Below are positions 14,764 through 23,954 of a DNA stretch of 64,000 bases, piece by piece. Positions within the stretch are counted from its first letter, which is position 1. The number at the start of each line of letters is the position of its first letter. The notes under the pieces are model-generated. The model did no database searches, was not told the origin of the DNA, and worked only from the letters and a program-made list of their open reading frames with translations. This DNA comes from Mesorhizobium sp. B2-8-5 (GTDB lineage Bacteria; Pseudomonadota; Alphaproteobacteria; Rhizobiales; Rhizobiaceae). The stretch lies in assembly GCF_006440675.2 (NCBI RefSeq), contig NZ_CP083951.1, forward strand, positions 4,559,501 through 4,623,500. The letters run 5' to 3'. Made by a program: the position numbers and the translations under genes.

Positions 14764-15803
14764 AGGGCGAGTTCCTTATCCCCGAGCGGCGCGAAATAGG
14801 CGTCGATCTCGGCCGCATCGACCTCATCCAGCCCCGCCGGCCGCCACTTGGGTGTAGAGCCCTTGTCGATGATGGCGGCGCGGATGCCTTCATAGAAATC
14901 GTGGCCGGCAAGCATGCGGTTCAGGATGCGGAACTCCATCCTCATGCATTCGTCCATCGACAGCGTCGAGCCGGCGCTGATCTGGCGCCAGGCGATGTTG
15001 AGGCTGGTCGGCGAGCGGGTTTTCAAGGTCGCCAACGTCTTGGCGGCAAAAGCGTCGCCGGCGGCGGCTTGTTCGAGACTGGCGACGATATCGGCCAGCG
15101 AGCCTTTTGAGAAATGGCGCGCGATCGAATCCAGGTCCTGCCGCTCCGTCTCGCGTTTTGCCGGCACGAAGAAATCGCGCAGCTCGGCATTCGGATCGTT
15201 GCTGGTCGCCAGTTCGTCGAGCAACCCCGCCTGATCCTCCGCCTTGATAGTGTGCGTGGCAAGCCCCGACCAAAGCGCATCGCCGTAACGGATGCGATTT
15301 CCGGTCAATCCGAGATACATGCCGAAAGAGCCGCCGAGATCCGGCAGCAGGTGGCTGGCGCCGACATCCGGGAAGAAGCCGATGCCGACCTCCGGCATGG
15401 CGAACTGCGCGTTTTCGGTCAGCACGCGATGCGAGCCGTGGAAGGAGATGCCGACGCCGCCGCCCATGACTATGCCGTCGATCAGCGCGACATAGGGTTT
15501 CTTGAAGCGGGCGATGCGGGCGTTGAGCCGGTACTCGTCGGCGAAGAAGTCGACAGGCGGCTTGCCGGCGCGGCCGGCCTCGTAGATGTGCAGGATATCG
15601 CCGCCGGCGGAAAACGCCCTGCCCTCGGCCTTGACGACGACGACATTGATGCCGGCGTTCTCTTCCCAGGCATCGAGCGCCTTGCCGAGCGCGTTGACCA
15701 TGTCGTGCGTGACGGCGTTGAGCGCCTTCGGCCGGGTCAACGTAACCACACCCGCCTTGCCCAGCCGCTCGAAGCGGATCTCGTCGCCTCCGCCAAAATC
15801 CAT
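14760..15803 (-). CDS. 3-hydroxyisobutyryl-CoA hydrolase-like (enoyl-CoA hydratase superfamily)
   Basis: Crotonase-fold enzyme of 347 residues that probably hydrolyses 3-hydroxyisobutyryl-CoA in valine breakdown. The ~350-residue length, longer than simple enoyl-CoA hydratases, and the segments GRAFSAGGDI, GIVMGGGVGISFHGSHR and MPEVGIGFFPDVGASHLLP are characteristic of the HIBCH subgroup. The Gly-Gly oxyanion hole and the Glu of PEVGIGFFPD are in place. The start is the ATG at 15801-15803 with GGGGAGG upstream. It is coupled to a DUF6163 membrane protein. An isomerase or hydratase role cannot be fully excluded. Confidence 0.85.
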   Translation of the reverse strand: MDFGGGDEIRFERLGKAGVVTLTRPKALNAVTHDMVNALGKALDAWEENAGINVVVVKAEGRAFSAGGDILHIYEAGRAGKPPVDFFADEYRLNARIARFKKPYVALIDGIVMGGGVGISFHGSHRVLTENAQFAMPEVGIGFFPDVGASHLLPDLGGSFGMYLGLTGNRIRYGDALWSGLATHTIKAEDQAGLLDELATSNDPNAELRDFFVPAKRETERQDLDSIARHFSKGSLADIVASLEQAAAGDAFAAKTLATLKTRSPTSLNIAWRQISAGSTLSMDECMRMEFRILNRMLAGHDFYEGIRAAIIDKGSTPKWRPAGLDEVDAAEIDAYFAPLGDKELAL

Positions 15804-15914
15804 AATGAGAGAATCCTCCCCCGCGCCTGCGGGAGGAGAAGTGCTAAGCGGCGACCGGGCCAACGTCAATTGTCGAGTGCCACGGATAAGGCAGCGTCTT
15901 TCGCGGCAAGCAGG

Positions 15915-16461
15915 CTACCATGCGAATGGGATAAGCGCGTTCGTGCAGCGCGCATAGTCGGGGAATTCATCGGGAAATTGCCGCGCCAGAAGCCGGTCCT
16001 CGGCGCCGACACGCCAGATGAAAATCGCCCGAGCAGGATGAACAGAAAGACGAAAGGGCCGCCCACCACGATCGCCGAGCCCAGGCATGCCAGCAGGCCG
16101 CCCGTGTACATGGGATGGCGCAGGCTGCGGTATGGGCCGGATCTCACCAGGTTATGGTTCTGCTTGGCCGAGACGGTCTGGCTCCAGTTGCGGCCGAGAA
16201 TTTGCCGCGCCCAGACCAGCAGCGCCATGCCGGCGACGGCGATCACCGCGCCGATGCCGCCCAGGGCCGCGTTGACGGGGCGAAGTTGACGAAGCCGAAC
16301 AACGGCAGGCGCGGCAGCAGGAAGGCGGCGATCATGGCAAACATCAAACCGAAGCTCTGCAGCAAATGCGGCTCGGTATCGCGTTTCACGCCGATTGCCT
16401 GAACGGTCAGATAAACAATCAGCAGCAGCCAGGCGGCATAGATGAACCAGATCAAGGTCAT
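15915..16461 (-). pseudogene. Isoprenylcysteine methyltransferase-like protein, broken by two frameshifts
   Basis: A small membrane methyltransferase (ICMT/PEMT-like) can be reconstructed only by changing frame twice. From the ATG at 16459-16461 the frame reads MTLIWFIYAAWLL with several membrane spans to about 16280. It then continues in another frame through QILGRNWSQTVSAKQNH and GPYRSLRHPMYTGGLLACLG, the conserved binding region. Near 16025 it shifts again into IFIWRVGAEDRLLARQFPDE and ends with a stop at 15915-15917. Each shift needs a single-base change. This is either a recent pseudogene or two sequencing errors. An intact distant relative lies at 35338-36153. Confidence 0.72.
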
Positions 16462-16551
16462 GCCTTGCTCCTTCGTTTAGCCGGCAATCCGCCTTGGCCA
16501 CCGCACGCACCCGGTGCTAGAAAATGTGCATCTTGAACCGGACGGCAAGCC

Positions 16552-17373
16552 ATGCCCGGATTTTCCCGCCTCGCGGCTGCAGCGATCGGCCTGAACGCCA
16601 TCCTACGGATGTCTTGCCCTGCCGAGGCCGCGACTGCGAACGAGCTTTATCAATCTCAGACCATCGTCACCGGCACTGGAGACGTAAACCGGCAGATCGG
16701 CTTCAAGGATTGCCTCGACAAGGTGCTGGTCAAGGTCTCGGGCGACCAGCGCCTGTCGCAGAAGCCGGAGATGCTGGCCCTGCGCGACAAAGCGGCCGAC
16801 TTCGTGCAATCCTTCCGCTATCGCGACCGGCTCGAAGGCATCCCGATCCATGACGAGCAAGGCACGCATGACCGGCCGCATGATCTCACCTGCCTCTATA
16901 AGCCGGCCGTCGTCGACAAGCTCCTGGCCCAGCTCGGCAGCAGGCCCTGGCTCGGCGAGCGGCCGCCTGTCGCTGTCTTCATGACCGCTGAGCAGGGTTC
17001 GCGGCATTTCGTGCTGACGGCGGATGAGGACAACGGCAAGACGATGAGGGAATCCTTCGCCAACGCCACAAGTCCACTGCTGATGCGCATTGCCTTTCCA
17101 AAGGCCAGGCAGGTCGGCGGCCTCGACGAAAAGGCGGTCGCGGCGGCCAATATGGCAAAGCTCGACAAACTCGCGAAGAAAGCGGGAGCGGCCCGGGCGC
17201 TCGCCGGCAGCATCGTGTGGAGCGACAAGGACCTCGGCTGGATCGCCGACTGGCGGCTGGCCGATCGCGGCAAGACCTATCGCTGGCAGGTCCGCGGCGT
17301 CAGCTTCGACGAGGCGTTCCGTGTTGCGATCAGGGGCGCGGCGCAGATCCTGTCGGGGAACGGGCAGCCCTAG
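16552..17373 (+). CDS. DUF2066 domain exported protein
   Basis: A 273-residue protein with an N-terminal signal peptide (SRLAAAAIGLNAILR to CPAEAATA) and a DUF2066-type body. Recognisable parts are YQSQTIVTGTGDVNRQIGFK, CLDKVLVKVSGDQRL, and a late strand-rich region with SIVWSDKDLGWIADW. Its function is not established. The start ATG at 16552-16554 directly precedes the hydrophobic leader. It lies upstream of hemB on the same strand with a gap of about 120 bases, so co-transcription is possible. No cofactor or catalytic motif is apparent. Confidence 0.75.
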   Translation: MPGFSRLAAAAIGLNAILRMSCPAEAATANELYQSQTIVTGTGDVNRQIGFKDCLDKVLVKVSGDQRLSQKPEMLALRDKAADFVQSFRYRDRLEGIPIHDEQGTHDRPHDLTCLYKPAVVDKLLAQLGSRPWLGERPPVAVFMTAEQGSRHFVLTADEDNGKTMRESFANATSPLLMRIAFPKARQVGGLDEKAVAAANMAKLDKLAKKAGAARALAGSIVWSDKDLGWIADWRLADRGKTYRWQVRGVSFDEAFRVAIRGAAQILSGNGQP

Positions 17374-17495
17374 GAGGTTCCTCGCCCTCCACAAAGTGGG
17401 GGAAGGAACGTGTGCCACGTCCCTGGCACAATCGTGTCGCATTGGTCAGCGGCGGAGACGCGTGATAAAAAACCGGCGCAAAAGAGAGTTTGACC

Positions 17496-18527
<1,032 letters not shown>

Positions 18528-18576
18528 ACCTGCCTCGCGATTTTGGAACTCTGACGGGATCCATTAGAATGGATCT

Positions 18577-18754
18577 ATGAGCAGGAACGATGTGATCGAA
18601 CGGTTGCAGAAGTGGCATAGGCAACATCCTGCGTCATGAATATCACAAGACTTCCGAAGCCATCGTCTGGGCTGTCGTGACAGACAATTTGCCGGCGCTA
18701 CGCGTTGCCATTGAACGCATTCTTGATGCTGCCGGCCCAGAGTTGCCCAGCTAA
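18577..18754 (+). pseudogene. Relic of a MntA/HepT-type toxin-antitoxin pair
   Basis: From the ATG at 18577 a 20-codon frame starts MSRNDVIERLQ, as do minimal nucleotidyltransferase (MntA) antitoxins, and ends at a stop at 18637. In the next frame, about 18616-18754 reads GNILRHEYHKTSEAIVWAVV and TDNLPALRVAIERIL to a proper stop. That resembles the C-terminus of HepT/DUF86 HEPN ribonucleases, including the Arg-His-x-Tyr part of the active site. The simplest reading is that one deletion joined the antitoxin start to the toxin end, removing most of both genes. It is not expected to be functional. Confidence 0.6.
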
Positions 18755-18943
18755 TCGCTTTTCTCGACGAAAAATTGCGACGGCATCCCTTACCCGCTTC
18801 GCCCCAATATCCCGGGCAGCTGCCTTTCCGGCGACGATCCCGACGCTGCCCGACTCGATTGCCGGAAAATACCGCTTGCATTTCGCAATCGGCCAGGCTA
18901 CTCAACAACCGATTGCGAATTACAACTGGTTTAGGAGGCAATC

Positions 18944-19591
18944 ATGTCCAAGCTGCGTGTCAACGGTTTTACCCTGTCGCTCGACGGCTACGGCGCCGGT
19001 CCCGATCAGACGCTTGAACATCCGCTCGGTGTCGGTGGCGAGACCCTGCACAAATGGTTGGTCACCACCCGGACATTCCACCAGATGGTGATTGGCAAGG
19101 ATGGCGGCGCGACCGGTGTCGACGACGACTTGGCCATCCGCAGTTTCGAGAATGTCGGCGCCTACATTCTCGGCCGCAACATGTTCGGGCCGATCCGCGG
19201 CGAATGGCCGGACGACAACTGGAAAGGCTGGTGGGGCGACAACCCGCCCTATCATGTTCCGACTTTCGTGCTGACCCGCTACAAACGCGCGCCAATCACG
19301 ATGGAAGGCGGCACGACGTTCTACTTCGTCACCGACGGCATCCACTCGGCGCTCGAACAGGCTAAGGCCGCGGCCGGGAGCAAGGATGTGCGGATCGGCG
19401 GCGGTGTTTCGACTTTCCGGCAATATCTCCAGGAACGGCTGATCGACGAGATGCATCTGGCGATTTCGCCGGTGCTGCTCGGCTCGGGCGAGCATCTTTT
19501 CGCCGGCCTCGACATGGTGAAGCTCGGCTATCGCTGCAACGAGCAAGTGGCGACGGCGAACGCTTTGCATGTGATGATCGGGCGAGCGTGA
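18944..19591 (+). CDS. Dihydrofolate reductase-like protein (RibD C-terminal domain)
   Basis: A 215-residue NADPH-dependent reductase of the RibD C-terminal/DHFR-like superfamily. It shows the N-terminal strand FTLSLDGYGAGP, the segment GAYILGRNMFGPIRGEWPDD, and the cofactor loop VRIGGGVSTFRQYL, followed by IDEMHLAISPVLLGSGEHLF. No deaminase domain is present, so it is one of the stand-alone reductases of unknown substrate common in soil bacteria. The start at 18944 has a GGAGG ribosome binding site about 8 bases upstream. It stands alone and is followed by an intergenic repeat. Confidence 0.85.
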   Translation: MSKLRVNGFTLSLDGYGAGPDQTLEHPLGVGGETLHKWLVTTRTFHQMVIGKDGGATGVDDDLAIRSFENVGAYILGRNMFGPIRGEWPDDNWKGWWGDNPPYHVPTFVLTRYKRAPITMEGGTTFYFVTDGIHSALEQAKAAAGSKDVRIGGGVSTFRQYLQERLIDEMHLAISPVLLGSGEHLFAGLDMVKLGYRCNEQVATANALHVMIGRA

Positions 19592-19602
19592 GTACAGCTC
19601 TT

Positions 19603-19828
19603 TCTTCCCGTCACTATACGGGGAGAAATGCCCGGCAGGGCAATGAGGGCGGCGCGGCCTTTGAGATCAGCGGCAAGCCCGCAATGGCAGCGAATTGGGG
19701 CTCAATCGCCGACGCCGGCGCAGCCCCTCATCCGCCCTTCGGGCGTTCGTCGTTCGAAAAGCCAAGCAATTAGCTTTTCGCCCGCTGCGCGGACCACTCC
19801 TCACCTCCCCGTGAAACGGGGAGAAGGA
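19603..19828. repeat. Mosaic intergenic repeat with 'cgaaaagccaagcaa' core
   Basis: This 226-base block fills the gap between the RibD-like gene and ppk2. It opens with CCGTCACTATACGGGGAGAA and closes with CTCCCCGTGAAACGGGGAGA, two hairpins also seen in the block at 44016-44222. Its inner core (about 19751-19797, CGAAAAGCCAAGCAATTAG) matches 40062-40108 with few changes. I see no gene in it. Confidence 0.8.
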
Positions 19829-19835
19829 AAAGGCC

Positions 19836-20756
19836 TCAATACTTCTCCGGCACGTAGAGCTCGCGCGGCAGCACTTGGCGCTCATAGGACGGGTTGAAGA
19901 CGCGGTCGGGCAGCGAGATGTCCTCGTGCGGAACCTCTTCATACGGCATCTGCTGCAATAGGTGGTCGATGCAGTTCAGCCGCGCCCGCTTCTTGTCGTT
20001 GCCCTCGACGATGAACCAGGGCGCTTCCGGAATGTTGGTGCGGGCGAAGGTCTCTTCCTTGGCCTTGGTGTACTGCTCCCAGCGCACGCGCGACTGCAGG
20101 TCCATTGGCGACAGCTTCCACTGCTTCATCGGATCGTGGATGCGCATCAGGAAGCGCATCTGCTGTTCCTCATCGGTGATCGAGAACCAGTATTTGACGA
20201 GCGTGATGCCGGAACGGACCAGCATACGCTCGAATTCCGGCACGTCGTTGAAGAACTCCTCGACTTGGTCCCCATTGGCAAAGCCCATCACCCGCTCGAC
20301 GCCGGAGCGGTTGTACCAGGAGCGGTCGAACAGCACGATCTCGCCGCCCGCGGGTAGATGCGGCACGTAGCGCTGGAAATACCATTGCGATTTCTCGCGC
20401 TCGGTCGGCGCCGGCAGCGCCACGACGCGGGCGATGCGCGGATTGAGCCGCTGCGTGATGCGCTTGATGACGCCGCCCTTGCCGGCGGAATCGCGGCCTT
20501 CGAAGACCACCACCAGCTTCTTCTTGTGGTAGGCGACCCAGGACTGCAGCTTGATCAATTCCGACTGCAGCCTGAGCAGCTCGCGGAAATAGGTCATGCG
20601 CTCCATGGAGGGCGGATGCGACTTCTTGTAGATCTTGGCGATCTCGAGCGAGAGCGCCGGCTCGGAAAGCTCCAACTCATAGTCCTCGTCGAGCGTATCC
20701 TCGAGCTCGGCTTCCAGCCAATCCTTCGCCCCGGAATTCGGTTTCACTTCATTCAT
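19836..20756 (-). CDS. ppk2: Polyphosphate kinase 2
   Basis: Transfers phosphate between polyphosphate and a nucleotide; cytosolic. The 306-residue single-domain PPK2 has Walker A FEGRDSAGKGG (residues 85-95), the lid region RITQRLNPRIARVVALPAPT, and the Walker-B-like motif IVLFDRSWYNRSG with the catalytic Asp at residue 144. The length and the ~50-residue acidic N-terminal extension fit class I PPK2 enzymes, which favour making nucleoside di- or triphosphates. The start at 20754-20756 is the first ATG of the conserved frame. A dispersed repeat separates its end from the neighbouring gene. Class I versus III is inferred from the overall match only. Confidence 0.92.
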   Translation of the reverse strand: MNEVKPNSGAKDWLEAELEDTLDEDYELELSEPALSLEIAKIYKKSHPPSMERMTYFRELLRLQSELIKLQSWVAYHKKKLVVVFEGRDSAGKGGVIKRITQRLNPRIARVVALPAPTEREKSQWYFQRYVPHLPAGGEIVLFDRSWYNRSGVERVMGFANGDQVEEFFNDVPEFERMLVRSGITLVKYWFSITDEEQQMRFLMRIHDPMKQWKLSPMDLQSRVRWEQYTKAKEETFARTNIPEAPWFIVEGNDKKRARLNCIDHLLQQMPYEEVPHEDISLPDRVFNPSYERQVLPRELYVPEKY

Positions 20757-21011
20757 CGCGCAGCTCCGTCTGCCTGTCGGCCATCATCGCTTCGGAATCC
20801 GCTCCGTCTCCGGGCGGACACTCCGTAAATCGACTGAGATACAGAGGCGCAATGACGGTTTTATTGCAATCGTCCGGCAGCAGGCCTCGAAGATATGTGA
20901 TCGGTCCGTATCGATAGCGGGGCGACAAGCGGCGGGAATTGTCCTACAAATCCCCTCGCCTCTTCCCGGCGCTCGCCACGGCGCCTCTTCAAACAAATTG
21001 CGAGGACTGAC

Positions 21012-22055
21012 ATGGAATACCGCACGCTGGGCCGATCGGGCTTGAAAATCTCGACATTGACGCTTGGCACAATGACCTTCGGCGGCGCCGGTCCGTTCGC
21101 CGCCGTCGGCAATTCGGATCTCTCGGAAGCCAAACGCATCATCGACACCTGCATCGATGCCGGCATCAACCTCATCGATACCGCCAATGTCTATTCCAAC
21201 GGATTGTCGGAAGAGATCATCGGCGAGGCGCTTGGCGGCAAGCGCAAGAACGACGTGCTGATCGCCTCGAAGGCGCGCATGCGCATCGGCACCGGCCCCA
21301 ATGACGAAGGCCTGTCGCGCCACCATCTGATCCGCGAATGCGAGAAGAGCCTGAAGCGGCTCAGGACCGACGTCATCGACATCTATTTCGTCCACCAGTG
21401 GGACGGGCTCACGCCGCTGGAGGAGACGATCGCGGCGCTCGACACCTTGGTCAACCAGGGCAAGATCCGCTATATCGGCTGCTCCAATTATTCGGGCTGG
21501 CAGGTGATGAAGGCTCTTGCCGTCAGCGACAGCCGCCATCAGGCCCGTTTCGTCACCCAGCAGATCCACTACACGCTGGAAGCGCGCGAGGCCGAATATG
21601 AATTGCTGCCGATCTCGGTCGACCAGGGCCTGGGCGTGCTGGTCTGGAGCCCGCTGGCGGGCGGCCTGCTCTCCGGCAAATACCATCGCGACAGCCCGAC
21701 CGCGCGCCAGGTCGGCGGCTGGACGGAGCCGCCGATCCGCGACGAGGACCGCCTGTGGCGCATCGTCGACGTGCTCAACGAGATCGGCAAGGCACGCGGC
21801 GTCTCAGGGGCGCAGGTCGCGCTTGCCTGGCTGCTTGGCCGCCCGGCTGTGAGTTCGCTGGTGATCGGCGCCCGCAACGAGGCGCAGCTCAAGGACAACC
21901 TCGCCGCGGCCAGCCTTTCGCTCACCGAGGAGGAGCGGCAGCGCCTCGACGTCGTCAGCCGGCCGCCGGTGCTTTATCCCTACTGGCACCAGCAGTTCAC
22001 CGCCAGGGACCGTTTCGGGCCGGCCGATAAGGTGTTCGACCGCTCTCACGCTTAG
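21012..22055 (+). CDS. Aldo/keto reductase
   Basis: NADPH-dependent (beta/alpha)8 oxidoreductase of 347 residues. The catalytic tetrad is visible as the Asp and Tyr of NLIDTANVYSNGLSE, the Lys of DVLIASKARM, and the His of IYFVHQWDG. The cofactor segment LVIGARNEAQLKDNLAA lies near the C-terminus. It resembles YajO/IolS-type bacterial reductases whose natural substrates are mostly unknown. The start ATG follows GAGGACTGAC. It is transcribed divergently from ppk2 with a 255-base gap that holds no other gene I can identify. Confidence 0.92.
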   Translation: MEYRTLGRSGLKISTLTLGTMTFGGAGPFAAVGNSDLSEAKRIIDTCIDAGINLIDTANVYSNGLSEEIIGEALGGKRKNDVLIASKARMRIGTGPNDEGLSRHHLIRECEKSLKRLRTDVIDIYFVHQWDGLTPLEETIAALDTLVNQGKIRYIGCSNYSGWQVMKALAVSDSRHQARFVTQQIHYTLEAREAEYELLPISVDQGLGVLVWSPLAGGLLSGKYHRDSPTARQVGGWTEPPIRDEDRLWRIVDVLNEIGKARGVSGAQVALAWLLGRPAVSSLVIGARNEAQLKDNLAAASLSLTEEERQRLDVVSRPPVLYPYWHQQFTARDRFGPADKVFDRSHA

Positions 22056-22071
22056 GGCTGCGGCCGGACGT

Positions 22072-23043
22072 TCAGCCGGCGATGAAGCGCCAGACTTCCG
22101 CGTCGGGCTTTATCTGCCCGCTCAGCACGAAATATTTGTAGAGGACGAGCAGCGAGATCGCCTGCTCGTCCTGTTCATTGCCGAATTTGCGGCAATAGGC
22201 GTTGGCGGCGGCGGTTATCCGCCCCGCCTCGGCGGGGTGTTTTTCGAAATAGGCCACCTTGTCGACCAGATCGGAAAAATCCTGCCGCAGCGGCACGTAG
22301 TGGACATTGGGTTCGACCTGGGCTTCCGCGAACCAGGTTTCGTAGGTCGGCTCCGGCATCAGGCAGAGCGAATTGGAGCTCATGATCCATTTCAGGTTTG
22401 TCGCGACATCATTGCCTTCGAGCGAGACGATGTAGCGATACTGTCGCTGCTGCTCGATGTTCAGGAACGGCTTGCGGTATCCGTCCGGCGCGTCGGGCTT
22501 GTGGGAACCCGCGTCGCAAAACGGCAGGTCAGCGGCCTTTTCCACGAAGCGGGTGCGAAGCGGATTATTGAGATGCCCCCGCCAGACCACCATCGGCCGC
22601 TTGTCGGCGAAAGACAGCTTGTCGGGCGGCATGTAGAAGTGGCGGAACTTGTTCAGCTTCATCAGCACGCCATTGGCGTTGTCGTCGCCAATGGGGCGGT
22701 CCTTGACGATCCTCGGCACCTCCGGAATGCCGACGACATCGCCATATTCGAAATCGATCAGCAGGCCGGGATCGAAATAGCGGGCGAATTCCTTGAGATC
22801 GTAATAATACATGCTGGACGCGGACGGCAGCTTGCCGACGGCCACGGCGTCGGGACTCGGCACGAACGGGTGTTCCAGCTTGTTGTAGTAATTCAGTCGC
22901 TCGCGAACCGTCTTGCCCGAGAGCCTCGCCTGCTCGAGCCGGCTGGCCAGGCGGTCGCGGAACAGGGATTGCGGTGCGCGGTCACGCGCGAAATTGCGCG
23001 CGTAATAGAACAGCTTTGCGGCGGTTCGTGAGAGTGTGGCCAT
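22072..23043 (-). CDS. Glycosyltransferase family 90 (CAP10/LPS-modifying type)
   Basis: A 323-residue GT90-like glycosyltransferase, probably cytosolic or membrane-associated, acting on lipopolysaccharide or capsule sugars. Features are MVVWRGHLNNPLRTRFVEK (residues ~150-168), the nucleotide-sugar region RQYRYIVSLEGNDVATNLKW and SNSLCLMPEPTYETWFAE. These follow the order seen in LpsA/CAP10 proteins. It is convergent with the aldo/keto reductase, with 16 bases between stops. The sugar donor cannot be inferred. It stands alone rather than in an LPS cluster. Confidence 0.85.
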   Translation of the reverse strand: MATLSRTAAKLFYYARNFARDRAPQSLFRDRLASRLEQARLSGKTVRERLNYYNKLEHPFVPSPDAVAVGKLPSASSMYYYDLKEFARYFDPGLLIDFEYGDVVGIPEVPRIVKDRPIGDDNANGVLMKLNKFRHFYMPPDKLSFADKRPMVVWRGHLNNPLRTRFVEKAADLPFCDAGSHKPDAPDGYRKPFLNIEQQRQYRYIVSLEGNDVATNLKWIMSSNSLCLMPEPTYETWFAEAQVEPNVHYVPLRQDFSDLVDKVAYFEKHPAEAGRITAAANAYCRKFGNEQDEQAISLLVLYKYFVLSGQIKPDAEVWRFIAG

Positions 23044-23158
23044 GCGTCCGCGAATTCAGCAAGATGGTCAACGGTAGTCTGCCTTCATCCCCCTCGTCTC
23101 CTACAGCATTCTCCCGGCCATGTTGCAAGCCTGCTAATGCGAATGGCCACACGACATC

Positions 23159-23830
23159 TTACGCCCCGACCACGGCGAATCCTCTGGCGCGCAGGCCGCG
23201 CCGATCGTCATGCAAGGAGCTGACAAGCCGATCGCGGCTGCCGGCGATGTGAGCGGAGAGCAGACCCGCCGCTTCGTCCGCGTGGCCGGCCTTGACGGCG
23301 GCAAGGATGGCATGATGTTCGGCCCAGGCACGACCGAGCGCCTTTTCATCGCGCACCTCCAGCCAGCGCGCCCGCGACAGCCTAGTCATCGCGTCGCGAA
23401 CGGCCCTGAGCAGAAACTCGTTGCCGGAAAGCCTGGCCAGCTCAATGTGGAAATCCATGCCGACGCGGTGCCATTCCTCGCGCGGCGTCTCGGCATCGCA
23501 GGAATCGAGCATCGCCGCGATCACCTCGGTGCCGCCACGGTCTTCGAGCGCCGCCGTCAGGCGAACCGCGGCGACCTCGACCGCCTCGCGGTAGACGGCG
23601 ATCTGCCCGAGCTCCGCCAGGTTGATCGGCGCCACCGTCCAGCCGCGGCCGTCGCGGCCGATCAGCCCTTCCGTTTCCAGGCGCAGCAGCGCCGCCCGCA
23701 CCGGCGTTCGCGAAGCGCCGAACCGGCTCTCGATCCAACGCTCGGTCAAACGTTCGCCAGGGCCGATCTCCAGGCCGAGGATCATTTCGCGAAGCTGTCT
23801 TTCGACATTTTGCATCTGCGACATTGTCAT
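23159..23830 (-). CDS. GntR-family (FCD-type) regulator
   Basis: A 223-residue regulator. The winged helix is at the N-terminus (LREMILGLEIGPGERLTERW and FGASRTPVRAALLRLETEGL). An all-helical FCD ligand domain follows, with metal-site segments FHIELARLSGN and WAEHHAILAAVKAGHADEA. I start at the ATG 23828-23830, a usual distance before the helix-turn-helix; a start at 23890 would add an unconserved 20-residue leader close to the operator. It is divergent from the MFS transporter, with two TTGGTATCC-type sites between them, so it probably represses that transporter and itself. Confidence 0.88.
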   Translation of the reverse strand: MTMSQMQNVERQLREMILGLEIGPGERLTERWIESRFGASRTPVRAALLRLETEGLIGRDGRGWTVAPINLAELGQIAVYREAVEVAAVRLTAALEDRGGTEVIAAMLDSCDAETPREEWHRVGMDFHIELARLSGNEFLLRAVRDAMTRLSRARWLEVRDEKALGRAWAEHHAILAAVKAGHADEAAGLLSAHIAGSRDRLVSSLHDDRRGLRARGFAVVGA

Positions 23831-23903
23831 CTCGCTTTCTGGAGCCGCATCGACAGCGCCCGCATTGACAGCGGTGAGTGTCAGGTCCATGACGAATACC
23901 GGC

Positions 23904-23926
23904 TTGGTATCCCAAATTGGTATCCA
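23904..23926. promoter_or_regulatory. Candidate GntR operators between regulator and MFS gene
   Basis: TTGGTATCCCAA (palindromic TTGG/CCAA arms) is followed directly by ATTGGTATCCA, so the 9-mer TTGGTATCC occurs twice, 13 bases apart. The site lies 29 bases before the MFS start and 74 bases before the regulator start. It would cover both promoters. Confidence 0.5.
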
Positions 23927-23954
23927 TAACAACCCCAGCATCGGCACGCATGAC

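Noticed and set aside
15866..16510. A single 214-residue gene for the methyltransferase region
   Set aside because: Its first ~75 residues and last ~35 residues are out of frame with the conserved sequence; the frameshifted pseudogene reading explains all conserved parts.
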